Shown here in pieces: positions 14,550 to 20,742 of a stretch of DNA of 20,742 nucleotides. The notes beneath the pieces were generated by a model that searched no databases, was not told where the DNA came from, and saw nothing but the letters and a program-made list of their open reading frames with translations. Both the position numbers and the translations under genes were made by a program. The DNA comes from an uncultured Bacilli bacterium (GTDB lineage: Bacteria; Bacillota_I; Bacilli_A; RF39; UBA660), in assembly GCA_934096105.1 (NCBI GenBank), contig CAKOLH010000016.1, forward strand, positions 1-20,742, in the 5' to 3' direction. The first letter of the stretch is position 1, and each line of letters starts with the position of its first letter.

Positions 14550-17237
14550 TTACATGCAGTATCCTCTTCCACTAGAATTCTTTGGATGGAAGGCACATAG
14601 GTATTTTCCTGGCATGTCACTTGGTGCTCTCATATTTTTATCACACCATAATTTTATTTCGGTACCACTTACACCACAATCGGAATCGGTATTACAGTAA
14701 CAGGCTCCTAAATAACCTTTTCCGTCAGATTCTCCAGAACCACCTGAGCCGCCAGAACCTCCAGAACCACCGCTTGAACAATTAGTTTTACTAATGCTAT
14801 CTACTAAATAGTCTCCAGATGCATAGCAACCATCATCTGTTACATAATACCAACCGTTTGTAGGTGTAGTATTTACTGTTAGTGGAAGACCACAAGGATA
14901 TGCTGTTTTAACACTATAACCTGTACCTGCTCCTAATCGGCAATTTAATCCAATAGAAGTGCTAACATATACGGTTTTTGTGCTTACGCAAGCCGTACTT
15001 GCTCTTAAATCACATCTATTTGGTATTGCTCCACTTGCTGATACTCCATTTTTCTTAGTATAGTTACAGCGAGCGGCAACACAAGTTGTAATATAATATG
15101 TATCGGAACCCATACATCTATTTCCATTTATTGTTTCTGTAGCACAATATTTAACAGATGACCAGTCTAGTGTACCTGTTATATACTCACAATTTCTTCT
15201 TGTGTAATTACACTTTGTACCTCTACATGTTGTAATATAATAATAATAATTACCAATACATCTAAAATCATTTATTACTTTATATGCTTCCCAATTAACA
15301 TATAATGTTACTTCACAATCTGACTTGGATGCATCACATAAATCATTAGTATTGTATCTAGTTGCCTGACTAAATGTCTTTTTTGCATCATTATACCATT
15401 CTTGATTATTAACTGCGGTATAACCTTTTCTTACAATATTTATATATGCTGTATTGTTATAATTATATAATCCATCGGTTCCTAGTTTATCACCATAATT
15501 ATATGTTTCTATTACTGTATTTCCATTTAGTGTTACATAGGAACTGCTTGTACCAAATGAAGAATTGTTTGAACTTAGTGAGCCACCATTCATATTATAT
15601 TTTATTTTTATTTTATTTATATTCCAGTCTGCATAGAAAGTTGTATCTTTATAAATATCTGTAACTAGATCTTCAGCAAAACTACCATCATTATAAATAT
15701 ATCTTTCACCATTAGTACCACCACTGGTGCCATCTCCATAATAATGTTTTAGTGTGTATCCGGTTCTCGTAGATACATTAATTTGAGTTATTTCTTTAGT
15801 ACATGCTTCATCACTATATATTTTGTTTACTCCATAATAATACCATATTGCGGAGGTTCCTCCTGTACCACCATTGGCATTTATTGTTATTTTTATTTTG
15901 TTTAATTCTGTTATTGGATAATATGTTTCATTTTTGTTTATATTTTTTGAAGTATTTACATCCCAACTACTTGTCTTAGCATTACTATCAGTATTCCAAC
16001 CAATTATTTTATGGTTAGTTTTTTCTATACTTGGTGATGTTATAGTACAGCTTTTATTATTATCTGCTAGATTATCTGCTAGACATAATTTTGTTATATT
16101 ACTAGTCTGTTTATCTATTGTATCAGCAGTTCCTTTATTAAATATAATTTTATATGAACTAAAACTTTTTTCACTAGATTTAGAGTTATTACTCTTATCT
16201 CTATTTTCGGCGGTTATAGTAATATTTCCACTATCAGTGTATGTTAATACTACTTCTTTATCTGATACTTTATACCAAGTATCTTTTATTATTTCATTAG
16301 TACTATCAGGGCAAGTATAAGTATTTGTGTCAGTATTTAGTCTACATGATTTTACATTTTTGTCAGATACTGCTTTTATACTACTTTTAAAGTAATGGTT
16401 ATCGTTAGAATAACTACCAAATTTATCTATTATATTAGTATCATCATATGTTATTTTAATACTATCTTCTGTATTTTTATTTATACTAGGAGCAATTAGT
16501 GGTTTTGTTGTTCTATAGTAAGTACTAGAACAAGATTGCGATCCATACTCTGATGTCATACATACTTTGATATAATAACCATCATTACTTTTTAATCCGG
16601 TAAAATTACAAACATTATTAGTTGGATCACTCCATGTATAATCTCCACCGGAAGTTTTACTATAACCACATTTTTTTTCTTTTACTTGAGTAGTTTCGTT
16701 ATTTTTTGTGCTAAATTCAGCATCTATAAAGCCGGTAATTATAGTATCTGTATATGTTTGAATATTTTTTAAATCTGGAGATTTTACTATATCTTCTGGT
16801 TTAATATTACCTGTACAATATTCATAGGCTTCTTTATTTATACTACTATCAGTTAATATTTCTTCTTTTTTTATTACTTTGGTAACATAGTCTTTAGTTA
16901 CCGCTATATAATCGTTTAATTTAATATTACTATCTTCTACTGAAGTGGCTTTTTTATTTAATAAACCTTTATTAATTAACTCTTCTATAGTAACACAGAA
17001 GTATATATTATTTGATGTATTTGATTTTTTCCAAGTATCATCACTATATTCTCCTGAATATGTTCGTGCGGATTCTTTTATACTTTTGATTGATAATATT
17101 GTACTTTGATCTTTAGCACTATTTACTGAACTTATTATACCATAAGCAGTTAATCCTAATACTACTCCTATTATTAAGATTGTGGCTAATAGTTCTATCA
17201 AAGTAAATCCTTTATTAGATAATTTTTTTATTTTCAT
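14550..17237 (-). CDS. Giant prepilin-type adhesin, copy 2, with SH3b and Cys-rich tip
   Basis: 895 residues from the ATG at 17237, 6 nt after AAGGTG; a GTG at 17246 lies in the ribosome site itself. Residues 3-649 match copy 1: prepilin signal (G10|F11, E15), pilin-like head, Fn3/Ig-like part and B-repeats. The unique part (650-895) starts with two Cys-rich repeats (CIGNYYYYITTCRGTKCNYT and CMGSDTYYITTCVAARCNYT). It goes on with an SH3b-like domain (GLNCRLGAGTGYSVKTAYPC, GWYYVTDDGCYASGDYLV), a GGSGGSGGSGGSG linker and a Cys-rich tip (ACYCNTDSDCG, KYLCAFHP, GYCM). The tip is distantly like that of copy 1 (CYCN and later cysteines). The B-repeats and SH3b suggest binding to host surface or cell wall; this is inference. 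It has its own promoter and terminator. Confidence 0.85.
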   Translation of the reverse strand: MKIKKLSNKGFTLIELLATILIIGVVLGLTAYGIISSVNSAKDQSTILSIKSIKESARTYSGEYSDDTWKKSNTSNNIYFCVTIEELINKGLLNKKATSVEDSNIKLNDYIAVTKDYVTKVIKKEEILTDSSINKEAYEYCTGNIKPEDIVKSPDLKNIQTYTDTIITGFIDAEFSTKNNETTQVKEKKCGYSKTSGGDYTWSDPTNNVCNFTGLKSNDGYYIKVCMTSEYGSQSCSSTYYRTTKPLIAPSINKNTEDSIKITYDDTNIIDKFGSYSNDNHYFKSSIKAVSDKNVKSCRLNTDTNTYTCPDSTNEIIKDTWYKVSDKEVVLTYTDSGNITITAENRDKSNNSKSSEKSFSSYKIIFNKGTADTIDKQTSNITKLCLADNLADNNKSCTITSPSIEKTNHKIIGWNTDSNAKTSSWDVNTSKNINKNETYYPITELNKIKITINANGGTGGTSAIWYYYGVNKIYSDEACTKEITQINVSTRTGYTLKHYYGDGTSGGTNGERYIYNDGSFAEDLVTDIYKDTTFYADWNINKIKIKYNMNGGSLSSNNSSFGTSSSYVTLNGNTVIETYNYGDKLGTDGLYNYNNTAYINIVRKGYTAVNNQEWYNDAKKTFSQATRYNTNDLCDASKSDCEVTLYVNWEAYKVINDFRCIGNYYYYITTCRGTKCNYTRRNCEYITGTLDWSSVKYCATETINGNRCMGSDTYYITTCVAARCNYTKKNGVSASGAIPNRCDLRASTACVSTKTVYVSTSIGLNCRLGAGTGYSVKTAYPCGLPLTVNTTPTNGWYYVTDDGCYASGDYLVDSISKTNCSSGGSGGSGGSGGSGESDGKGYLGACYCNTDSDCGVSGTEIKLWCDKNMRAPSDMPGKYLCAFHPKNSSGRGYCM
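15291..17231 (-). repeat. Direct repeat, copy 2 (shared part of the prepilin genes)
   Basis: Partner of 12512-14452 (offset 2779, no gaps). The apparently identical block is 15291-17097; the five substitutions I see are all in 17098-17231. Upstream of the start codons only the promoter module remains alike; downstream of 15291 the sequences differ completely. Confidence 0.9.
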
Positions 17238-17260
17238 TTTAGTCACCTTACCATAATTAA

Positions 17261-17289
17261 ATTATATAGTAAAAAGAAAAAAAGAGCAA
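17261..17289 (-). promoter_or_regulatory. Sigma-A promoter of prepilin copy 2
   Basis: On the minus strand, TTGCTC (17289-17284) and TATAAT (17266-17261) are spaced 17 nt. It is a near-identical module to those at 14481 and 17781, and again lies in the terminator arm of the preceding gene. Confidence 0.8.
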
Positions 17290-17310
17290 GTGTTTTTTAG
17301 CCACTAGCTC
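17276..17310 (-). terminator. Terminator of the 148-residue membrane protein gene, overlapping its last codons and the next promoter
   Basis: Stem GAGCTAGTG / CACTTGCTC (17310-17302 / 17292-17284; one T-T mismatch) followed by a run of seven Ts. The 5' arm is made of the codons for Gly-Ala-Ser-Gly, the stop is in the loop, and the 3' arm holds the -35 box of prepilin copy 2. Confidence 0.6.
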
Positions 17311-17743
17311 CTTTAAAATAAAATATTATTTTTGTTATACTATTATTAGAAGTATTTTCTAATGTCATTGTATCTTTTTCTAGTTTCATTATGTATTCAC
17401 CTTTGATAGTGGAAAGATTATCTTCTATAGTAAGATTATTATCATCATATGTATACATGGCACTTATACAATTTTTTTCTTCATTTTCTATGTAACAAAT
17501 ATCAAGTGAATTGTTATCTTTAAAAGATATACTTAGACTTGAGGCATCAAAGCTATATATGACTTTTCCATCTTTTACTACTTCTTGCTTATAGAGATTC
17601 CATGTATTATAAATTTCTTTAGTATCATTTGTTTGATTATTGTTATCATTATTATTTTTTCTAATATATAAAACAGTAAGTGAGATTATACTAATTAATA
17701 TTACTATTAATAGTATGGTTAATATTGCTGTTCTTTTTTTCAT
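17297..17743 (-). CDS. Small membrane-anchored extracellular protein, paralogue of the 11559-12029 protein
   Basis: 148 residues. One N-terminal helix (about 6-28, AILTILLIVILISIISLTVL) is followed by an Asn/Asp-rich spacer (NNNDNNNQTND) and a beta-rich outer domain: YNTWNLYKQEVVKDGKVIYS, then DICYIENEEKNC (Cys pair), YTYDDNNLTIEDN, IKGEYIMKLEKDTMTLENTS. The order matches the 156-residue protein at 11559-12029. AGAGGTGA lies 7 nt before the ATG. It uses the same promoter module as the two prepilin genes, so all are probably expressed together. No known family. A chaperone, minor subunit or immunity-type partner of the prepilin is possible, without direct evidence. Confidence 0.75.
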   Translation of the reverse strand: MKKRTAILTILLIVILISIISLTVLYIRKNNNDNNNQTNDTKEIYNTWNLYKQEVVKDGKVIYSFDASSLSISFKDNNSLDICYIENEEKNCISAMYTYDDNNLTIEDNLSTIKGEYIMKLEKDTMTLENTSNNSITKIIFYFKGASG

Positions 17744-17780
17744 GGTTTTATCACCTCTTTTAGTTATCTACCATAATTAA

Positions 17781-17809
17781 ATTATATAGTAAAAAAGAAA
17801 AAAGAGCAA
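17781..17809 (-). promoter_or_regulatory. Sigma-A promoter of the 148-residue protein gene
   Basis: On the minus strand, TTGCTC (17809-17804) and TATAAT (17786-17781) are spaced 17 nt; third copy of the shared module. Here the preceding gene (priA) ends 6 nt away, but I find no 5' arm complementary to TTGCTC, so the terminator half appears to be lost and priA transcripts may read through. Confidence 0.75.
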
Positions 17810-17814
17810 GTGTT

Positions 17815-19995
17815 TTATATCCTTAATGGATCAAAATCAAACTCTACTTTTACTTTGGAATTATTTTTATACATATTATCAATAAATTTTAGTGTATCAT
17901 ATAGACTATTATCTTTTTGATATTTTAAGATTATTTGATAATGATATATATTGTTTATTTTAAACATACTGGCAGTAGTAGGTCCTAACACTATAGTACT
18001 ACTATTTAATTTACTTTTTAAGTAGTTTCCTATTTTACCGGCTTCTTCAAAGCCTATATTATAATCTTTTGAGGTAATGCTAATTAAAGTCATATAATAG
18101 TATGGTGAATACTTAAGCATTTTACGTATTTGCATTTCTTCTTTGTAGAAACTTATATAATCATGTCTTGAAGATAATTCGATACTATAATGTTCTTTAT
18201 TATATGTTTGGATTATTACTTCACCAGGATTTGTACTACGACCTGCTCTACCAGATACTTGGGAAAGTAACTGGAAAGTATTTTCTCCCGCTCTAAAGTC
18301 TGGTACCATTAATGAGGAGTCAGCAGATACTACTCCTACTAGGGTTACTAATGGAAAGTCTAAGCCTTTAGCAATCATTTGAGTACCGATTAAGATATCA
18401 TATTTATGACTACCAAAATCTTCGATTATTTTTTCATGTTGTCCTTTTTTACTAGTGGTATCGACATCCATTCTAATTATTTTAGCATCATATAATTTAT
18501 GTAATTCTTCTTCTAATTTTTCAGTACCAAGACCATAGTCTTTGACATTTTCTCCCCCACATTTAGGGCATTTATTATTTAATGGTACTGATTTACCACA
18601 GTAATGACATTTTAGGTTATTACTACTTTTATGATAGGTATAGGTAATATCACAGTTTGGACATTTCAAAGTATAACCACAGTCCCGGCAGGTTATTACT
18701 GAAGAATATCCTCTTCTATTTAGAAGTAATATTACTTGTTCATTTTTAGATAGTTTTTCTTTTATCTTCTCTTTTAGGATACTTGATAATATGAAATTAC
18801 CTTTTTTTACTTCTTCTTTCATATCTACTATTTGGACTTTGGGAAGAGTACTAGTTCCTGCTCTAGTAGTTAGTGTTAGAAGTTCATATACTTTATTACC
18901 TGCTCTTGCCATTGATTCTAGACTAGGAGTAGCACTACCAAGTAATACTGGGCATTTATGATAGTTACTACGCCAAATAGCTATATTTTTGGCATTATAT
19001 CTTGGATGATTTTCTTGTTTATATGAAGAAGTATGTTCTTCATCAATTATTATTACTCCGATATTATTAAATGGTACAAAGATAGCACTTCTAGTACCTA
19101 TTACTATCTTAGATTTACCTTCGGTTATTTTTCTATATTCATCATATCTTTCAGTATCAGAGAGTCTAGAATGTAATACAGATATTATATTACCAAATCT
19201 AGAAATAAATTTACCTACTATTTGAGGAGTTAGACTTATTTCTGGTACTAACATAATCGCGGTCTTTCCATTACTAATAGCCTTCTCAATAATATTCATA
19301 TATACTTCAGTCTTACCAGAACCGGTAACTCCATATAGAAGAAATGTTTTTGAAGTACCGAATGAATTTATTACTCTAGAAGCCACTTCTTCTTGTTTCT
19401 CAGTTAGTTCTACTTTCTTATAGTTATGTGAACCAGTATAGTTATATCTCTTTTCTTCTTCCATGACTATTTTAGCAAAACCATATTTAATAATAGTATT
19501 AATACTACTAGTCATTTTGGTTATTAGGATATCTCCTTCTTTTAACTTGCATAATATATTTATTTGACTTTCATATTTACAATCTTTGATATACTCGTCT
19601 ATTTCTTCAATACTTTTTAGTCTTTTTAAATACTTATTATATTTTATTTTGATATTGGTGTTTACTTCGGCTTTTAAGGCTTTGGGTAGCATTACTTGAT
19701 AGGCTGATACTAGGGAACATAATAGTTTATTACTCATATCTTTACCTAGAAGAAGCATTTCTTTATTTAATACTGGGGTATCATCTACTATATCTAGTAT
19801 ATCTTTTATTTTGGTTTTATCATAATTTATATTTGGATTTATCTCAGTAACAAAGCCTTCAAGAATCATTTTACCAAAACTTATTTTTACTCTTATACCT
19901 ACTTTTATTTTACTAGTTAATTCTTTTGGTACTGAATAAATATAATTTTGATCTACTGCTTTGGCTCCTATTTGAGTTAATACATTTATATACAT
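17815..19995 (-). CDS. priA: Primosomal protein N' (replication restart helicase)
   Basis: 726 residues (E. coli 732, B. subtilis about 800). PriA recognises stalled forks in the cytoplasm and reloads the replicative helicase. The N-terminal 3'-DNA-end binding part (about 1-110) is followed by the superfamily 2 helicase with Walker A GVTGSGKT (222-229), DEEH (318-321) and GSATPS (353-358). The zinc region has eight cysteines at 436, 439, 445, 448, 463, 466, 476 and 479. The second helicase lobe has IGTQMIAKGLDFP (536-548) and QVSGRAGRS (579-587). All key residues are present. AGGTGG precedes the ATG. It follows the terminator of the 126-residue gene. No clear promoter is seen in the 73-bp gap. 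Confidence 0.96.
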   Translation of the reverse strand: MYINVLTQIGAKAVDQNYIYSVPKELTSKIKVGIRVKISFGKMILEGFVTEINPNINYDKTKIKDILDIVDDTPVLNKEMLLLGKDMSNKLLCSLVSAYQVMLPKALKAEVNTNIKIKYNKYLKRLKSIEEIDEYIKDCKYESQINILCKLKEGDILITKMTSSINTIIKYGFAKIVMEEEKRYNYTGSHNYKKVELTEKQEEVASRVINSFGTSKTFLLYGVTGSGKTEVYMNIIEKAISNGKTAIMLVPEISLTPQIVGKFISRFGNIISVLHSRLSDTERYDEYRKITEGKSKIVIGTRSAIFVPFNNIGVIIIDEEHTSSYKQENHPRYNAKNIAIWRSNYHKCPVLLGSATPSLESMARAGNKVYELLTLTTRAGTSTLPKVQIVDMKEEVKKGNFILSSILKEKIKEKLSKNEQVILLLNRRGYSSVITCRDCGYTLKCPNCDITYTYHKSSNNLKCHYCGKSVPLNNKCPKCGGENVKDYGLGTEKLEEELHKLYDAKIIRMDVDTTSKKGQHEKIIEDFGSHKYDILIGTQMIAKGLDFPLVTLVGVVSADSSLMVPDFRAGENTFQLLSQVSGRAGRSTNPGEVIIQTYNKEHYSIELSSRHDYISFYKEEMQIRKMLKYSPYYYMTLISITSKDYNIGFEEAGKIGNYLKSKLNSSTIVLGPTTASMFKINNIYHYQIILKYQKDNSLYDTLKFIDNMYKNNSKVKVEFDFDPLRI

Positions 19996-20050
19996 ACTAC
20001 CACCTACTTATTATTTTATCATATTATTATGAAATTTGTTTATTAAAATT

Positions 20051-20078
20051 TAAAATGGCTATAATATTTTATAGCCAT
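20051..20078 (-). terminator. Terminator of the 126-residue protein gene
   Basis: A perfect 10-bp stem, ATGGCTATAA / TTATAGCCAT (20078-20069 / 20064-20055), with loop AATA. The 5' arm contains the last codons Trp-Leu and the stop. The tail TTTTAAATTTT is only partly T, so it may be leaky towards priA. Confidence 0.6.
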
Positions 20079-20449
20079 CTTCCATTAGTTATATTTAATA
20101 TTTCATTATTTTCATATTTAGTGGTATAATTAATAATCTTTTTAATTAGATTCTTAATACTTTTATCACTATTTAAATCTATATCTTTTATATCTATTAT
20201 TTTTTTTAAGCCTATTTTATATTTATAACTATTTACATACATATAGAGACTTCTATCAATTAATCTAATTATTTTTACTTCTTCTTCATTATCGGCATTA
20301 CAAGAGAATATTAAATCTTTATACCAGTCTATTAAATCAAATGATAATTCATCTTCATAGTCGACTTCTGAATTTATTATATCATCGTAATGTGGACAAC
20401 ATTTTAATATCTTTTTTACATTAGATATATCTATAGTTTGTGTAATCAT
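20069..20449 (-). CDS. Unknown 126-residue protein
   Basis: I do not recognise it. It has no membrane segment or signal and is rich in Asp, Ile, Lys and Tyr, probably mostly helical and cytoplasmic. A CCPHYDD stretch lies near the N-terminus (about 17-23), with an acidic YEDELSFDLIDWYKDLIFSC segment at 31-50. The ribosome site AAAGGAGAG is 3-4 nt before the ATG, and a strong extended -10 promoter precedes it, so it is very likely a real, well expressed gene. Copy 3 of the two-hairpin element lies further upstream on the same strand. Confidence 0.7.
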   Translation of the reverse strand: MITQTIDISNVKKILKCCPHYDDIINSEVDYEDELSFDLIDWYKDLIFSCNADNEEEVKIIRLIDRSLYMYVNSYKYKIGLKKIIDIKDIDLNSDKSIKNLIKKIINYTTKYENNEILNITNGRWL

Positions 20450-20474
20450 AGGCTCTCCTTTATTTTACACTTAC

Positions 20475-20503
20475 ATTATAGCAATAGTTTATTTATTTGT
20501 AAA
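20475..20503 (-). promoter_or_regulatory. Sigma-A promoter of the 126-residue protein gene
   Basis: On the minus strand, TTTACA (20503-20498) and TATAAT (20480-20475) are spaced 17 nt, with an extended -10 (TGCTATAAT). Start near 20468, about 19 nt before the ATG. Confidence 0.8.
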
Positions 20504-20536
20504 GATATTCGACATATTTAGATAATATATTATATT

Positions 20537-20634
20537 CACTTTAATTCTAAGGTATTAAAGTGTTGTTATTAGCCTATAGTCTAATAACAATGTATCTACA
20601 TACCTATTATATATAAGCCATATCTATATACTTG
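20537..20634 (-). ncRNA. Two-hairpin octaloop element, copy 3
   Basis: Read on the minus strand, the AT-rich leader 20618-20591 (with TATAAT at 20611-20606) differs from that of copy 2 at only a few bases, and TATATAG/AGTATATA-like sequence continues to 20632. Hairpin B follows at once: a perfect 10-bp stem TTGTTATTAG / CTAATAACAA (20590-20581 / 20572-20563), loop ACTATAGG. Hairpin A abuts it: 9-bp stem CACTTTAAT / ATTAAAGTG (20562-20554 / 20545-20537), loop ACCTTAGA. No T-run follows. The promoter of the 126-residue gene begins 34 nt further on. Confidence 0.5.
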
Positions 20635-20647
20635 GTTATCTATAAGT

Positions 20648-20742
20648 AGAAAAAGAAACAGTCATTAAATGAAGTTGTAAGATAAAAGTAGACACTAAAA
20701 GAATGTGTTTGCTTTTTCTTTTGTTAAAATAGAAATAGGAGG
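20648..20742 (+). promoter_or_regulatory. Plus-strand leader with ribosome site at the window edge
   Basis: AGGAGG at 20737-20742 is a consensus ribosome site, so a plus-strand gene probably starts just beyond the window. Upstream, AGAAAAAGAAACA (20648-20660) can pair, with one bulge, with TGTTTGCTTTTTCT (20706-20719), followed by TTTTG. This could be an attenuator-like hairpin. Alternatively, the string TAAAAGTAGACACT (20683-20696) reminds me of the left end of some IS3-family elements. Neither reading is secure. Confidence 0.35.

Noticed and set aside
12512..17231. Diversity-generating retroelement or shufflon as the cause of the different prepilin tips
   Set aside because: No reverse transcriptase, template repeat, recombinase gene or inverted crossover sites are visible in the window; ordinary duplication and recombination suffices.
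20563..20590. Perfect 10-bp inverted repeat read as a rho-independent terminator or DNA operator
   Set aside because: No T-run follows on either strand, and the stem sequence is not shared with the sister sites, while the loop is; this fits an RNA structure better than a terminator or a fixed operator.
1..20742. CRISPR array, prophage, rRNA
   Set aside because: No short regularly spaced repeats, phage structural genes or rRNA sequence are seen; the only tRNA is an ordinary isolated one without integrase or duplicated 3' end.

Overview
The window comes from a very AT-rich, low-GC Gram-positive bacterium. It is most likely an uncultured, gut-type Bacillota of the Bacilli side. The evidence is strong AGGAGG-type ribosome sites, sigma-A promoters, AT-biased codons with TGA used as stop, and an endospore gene set (spoIIIAH, gerE, gerM). 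It also holds prepilin-type and TasA-like surface proteins of a kind I associate with uncultured gut Bacilli; that lineage call is from memory, not from a search. Nearly all genes are on the minus strand. The clear exception is a tRNA-Arg(UCU).

Layout, left to right. 1-330: the start of a minus-strand gene running out of the window, preceded by a promoter and a possible 14-codon leader peptide inside a hairpin, then a two-hairpin element. 331-3166: leuS and a small membrane protein, as one operon. 3197-5530: a GH31 glycosidase, with a second copy of the two-hairpin element upstream. 5661-9506: two TasA/camelysin-like exported proteins around a divergent MOP-type flippase and the tRNA. 9579-11406: the sporulation block gerM, gerE, spoIIIAH, with sigma-E-like promoters and an inverted repeat that can mask the gerE ribosome site. 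11559-17743: two giant prepilin-type proteins that share 647 residues and then have unrelated-looking tails, flanked by two paralogous small membrane-anchored proteins. 17815-20449: priA and an unknown 126-residue protein. 20450-20742: a third copy of the two-hairpin element and a plus-strand ribosome site at the very edge.

The genes fall into three functional groups. Housekeeping: leuS, priA, tRNA-Arg. Spore formation: SpoIIIAH and GerM both belong to the mother cell-forespore channel complex, and GerE is the late mother-cell regulator. Cell surface: prepilin-type adhesins, TasA-like subunits, a flippase and small anchored proteins.

Three items deserve most attention. (1) A dispersed element of two adjacent hairpins has unrelated but self-complementary stems and a conserved 8-nt loop (ACYWWAGR), repeated three times with a conserved AT-rich leader. 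It looks like an undescribed structured RNA. (2) The tandem prepilin pair has about 1.8 kb that appears identical, joined to different C-termini. (3) Gene ends, terminators and the next promoter are repeatedly superimposed, so that the 3' arm of one gene's terminator is the -35 box of the next gene.
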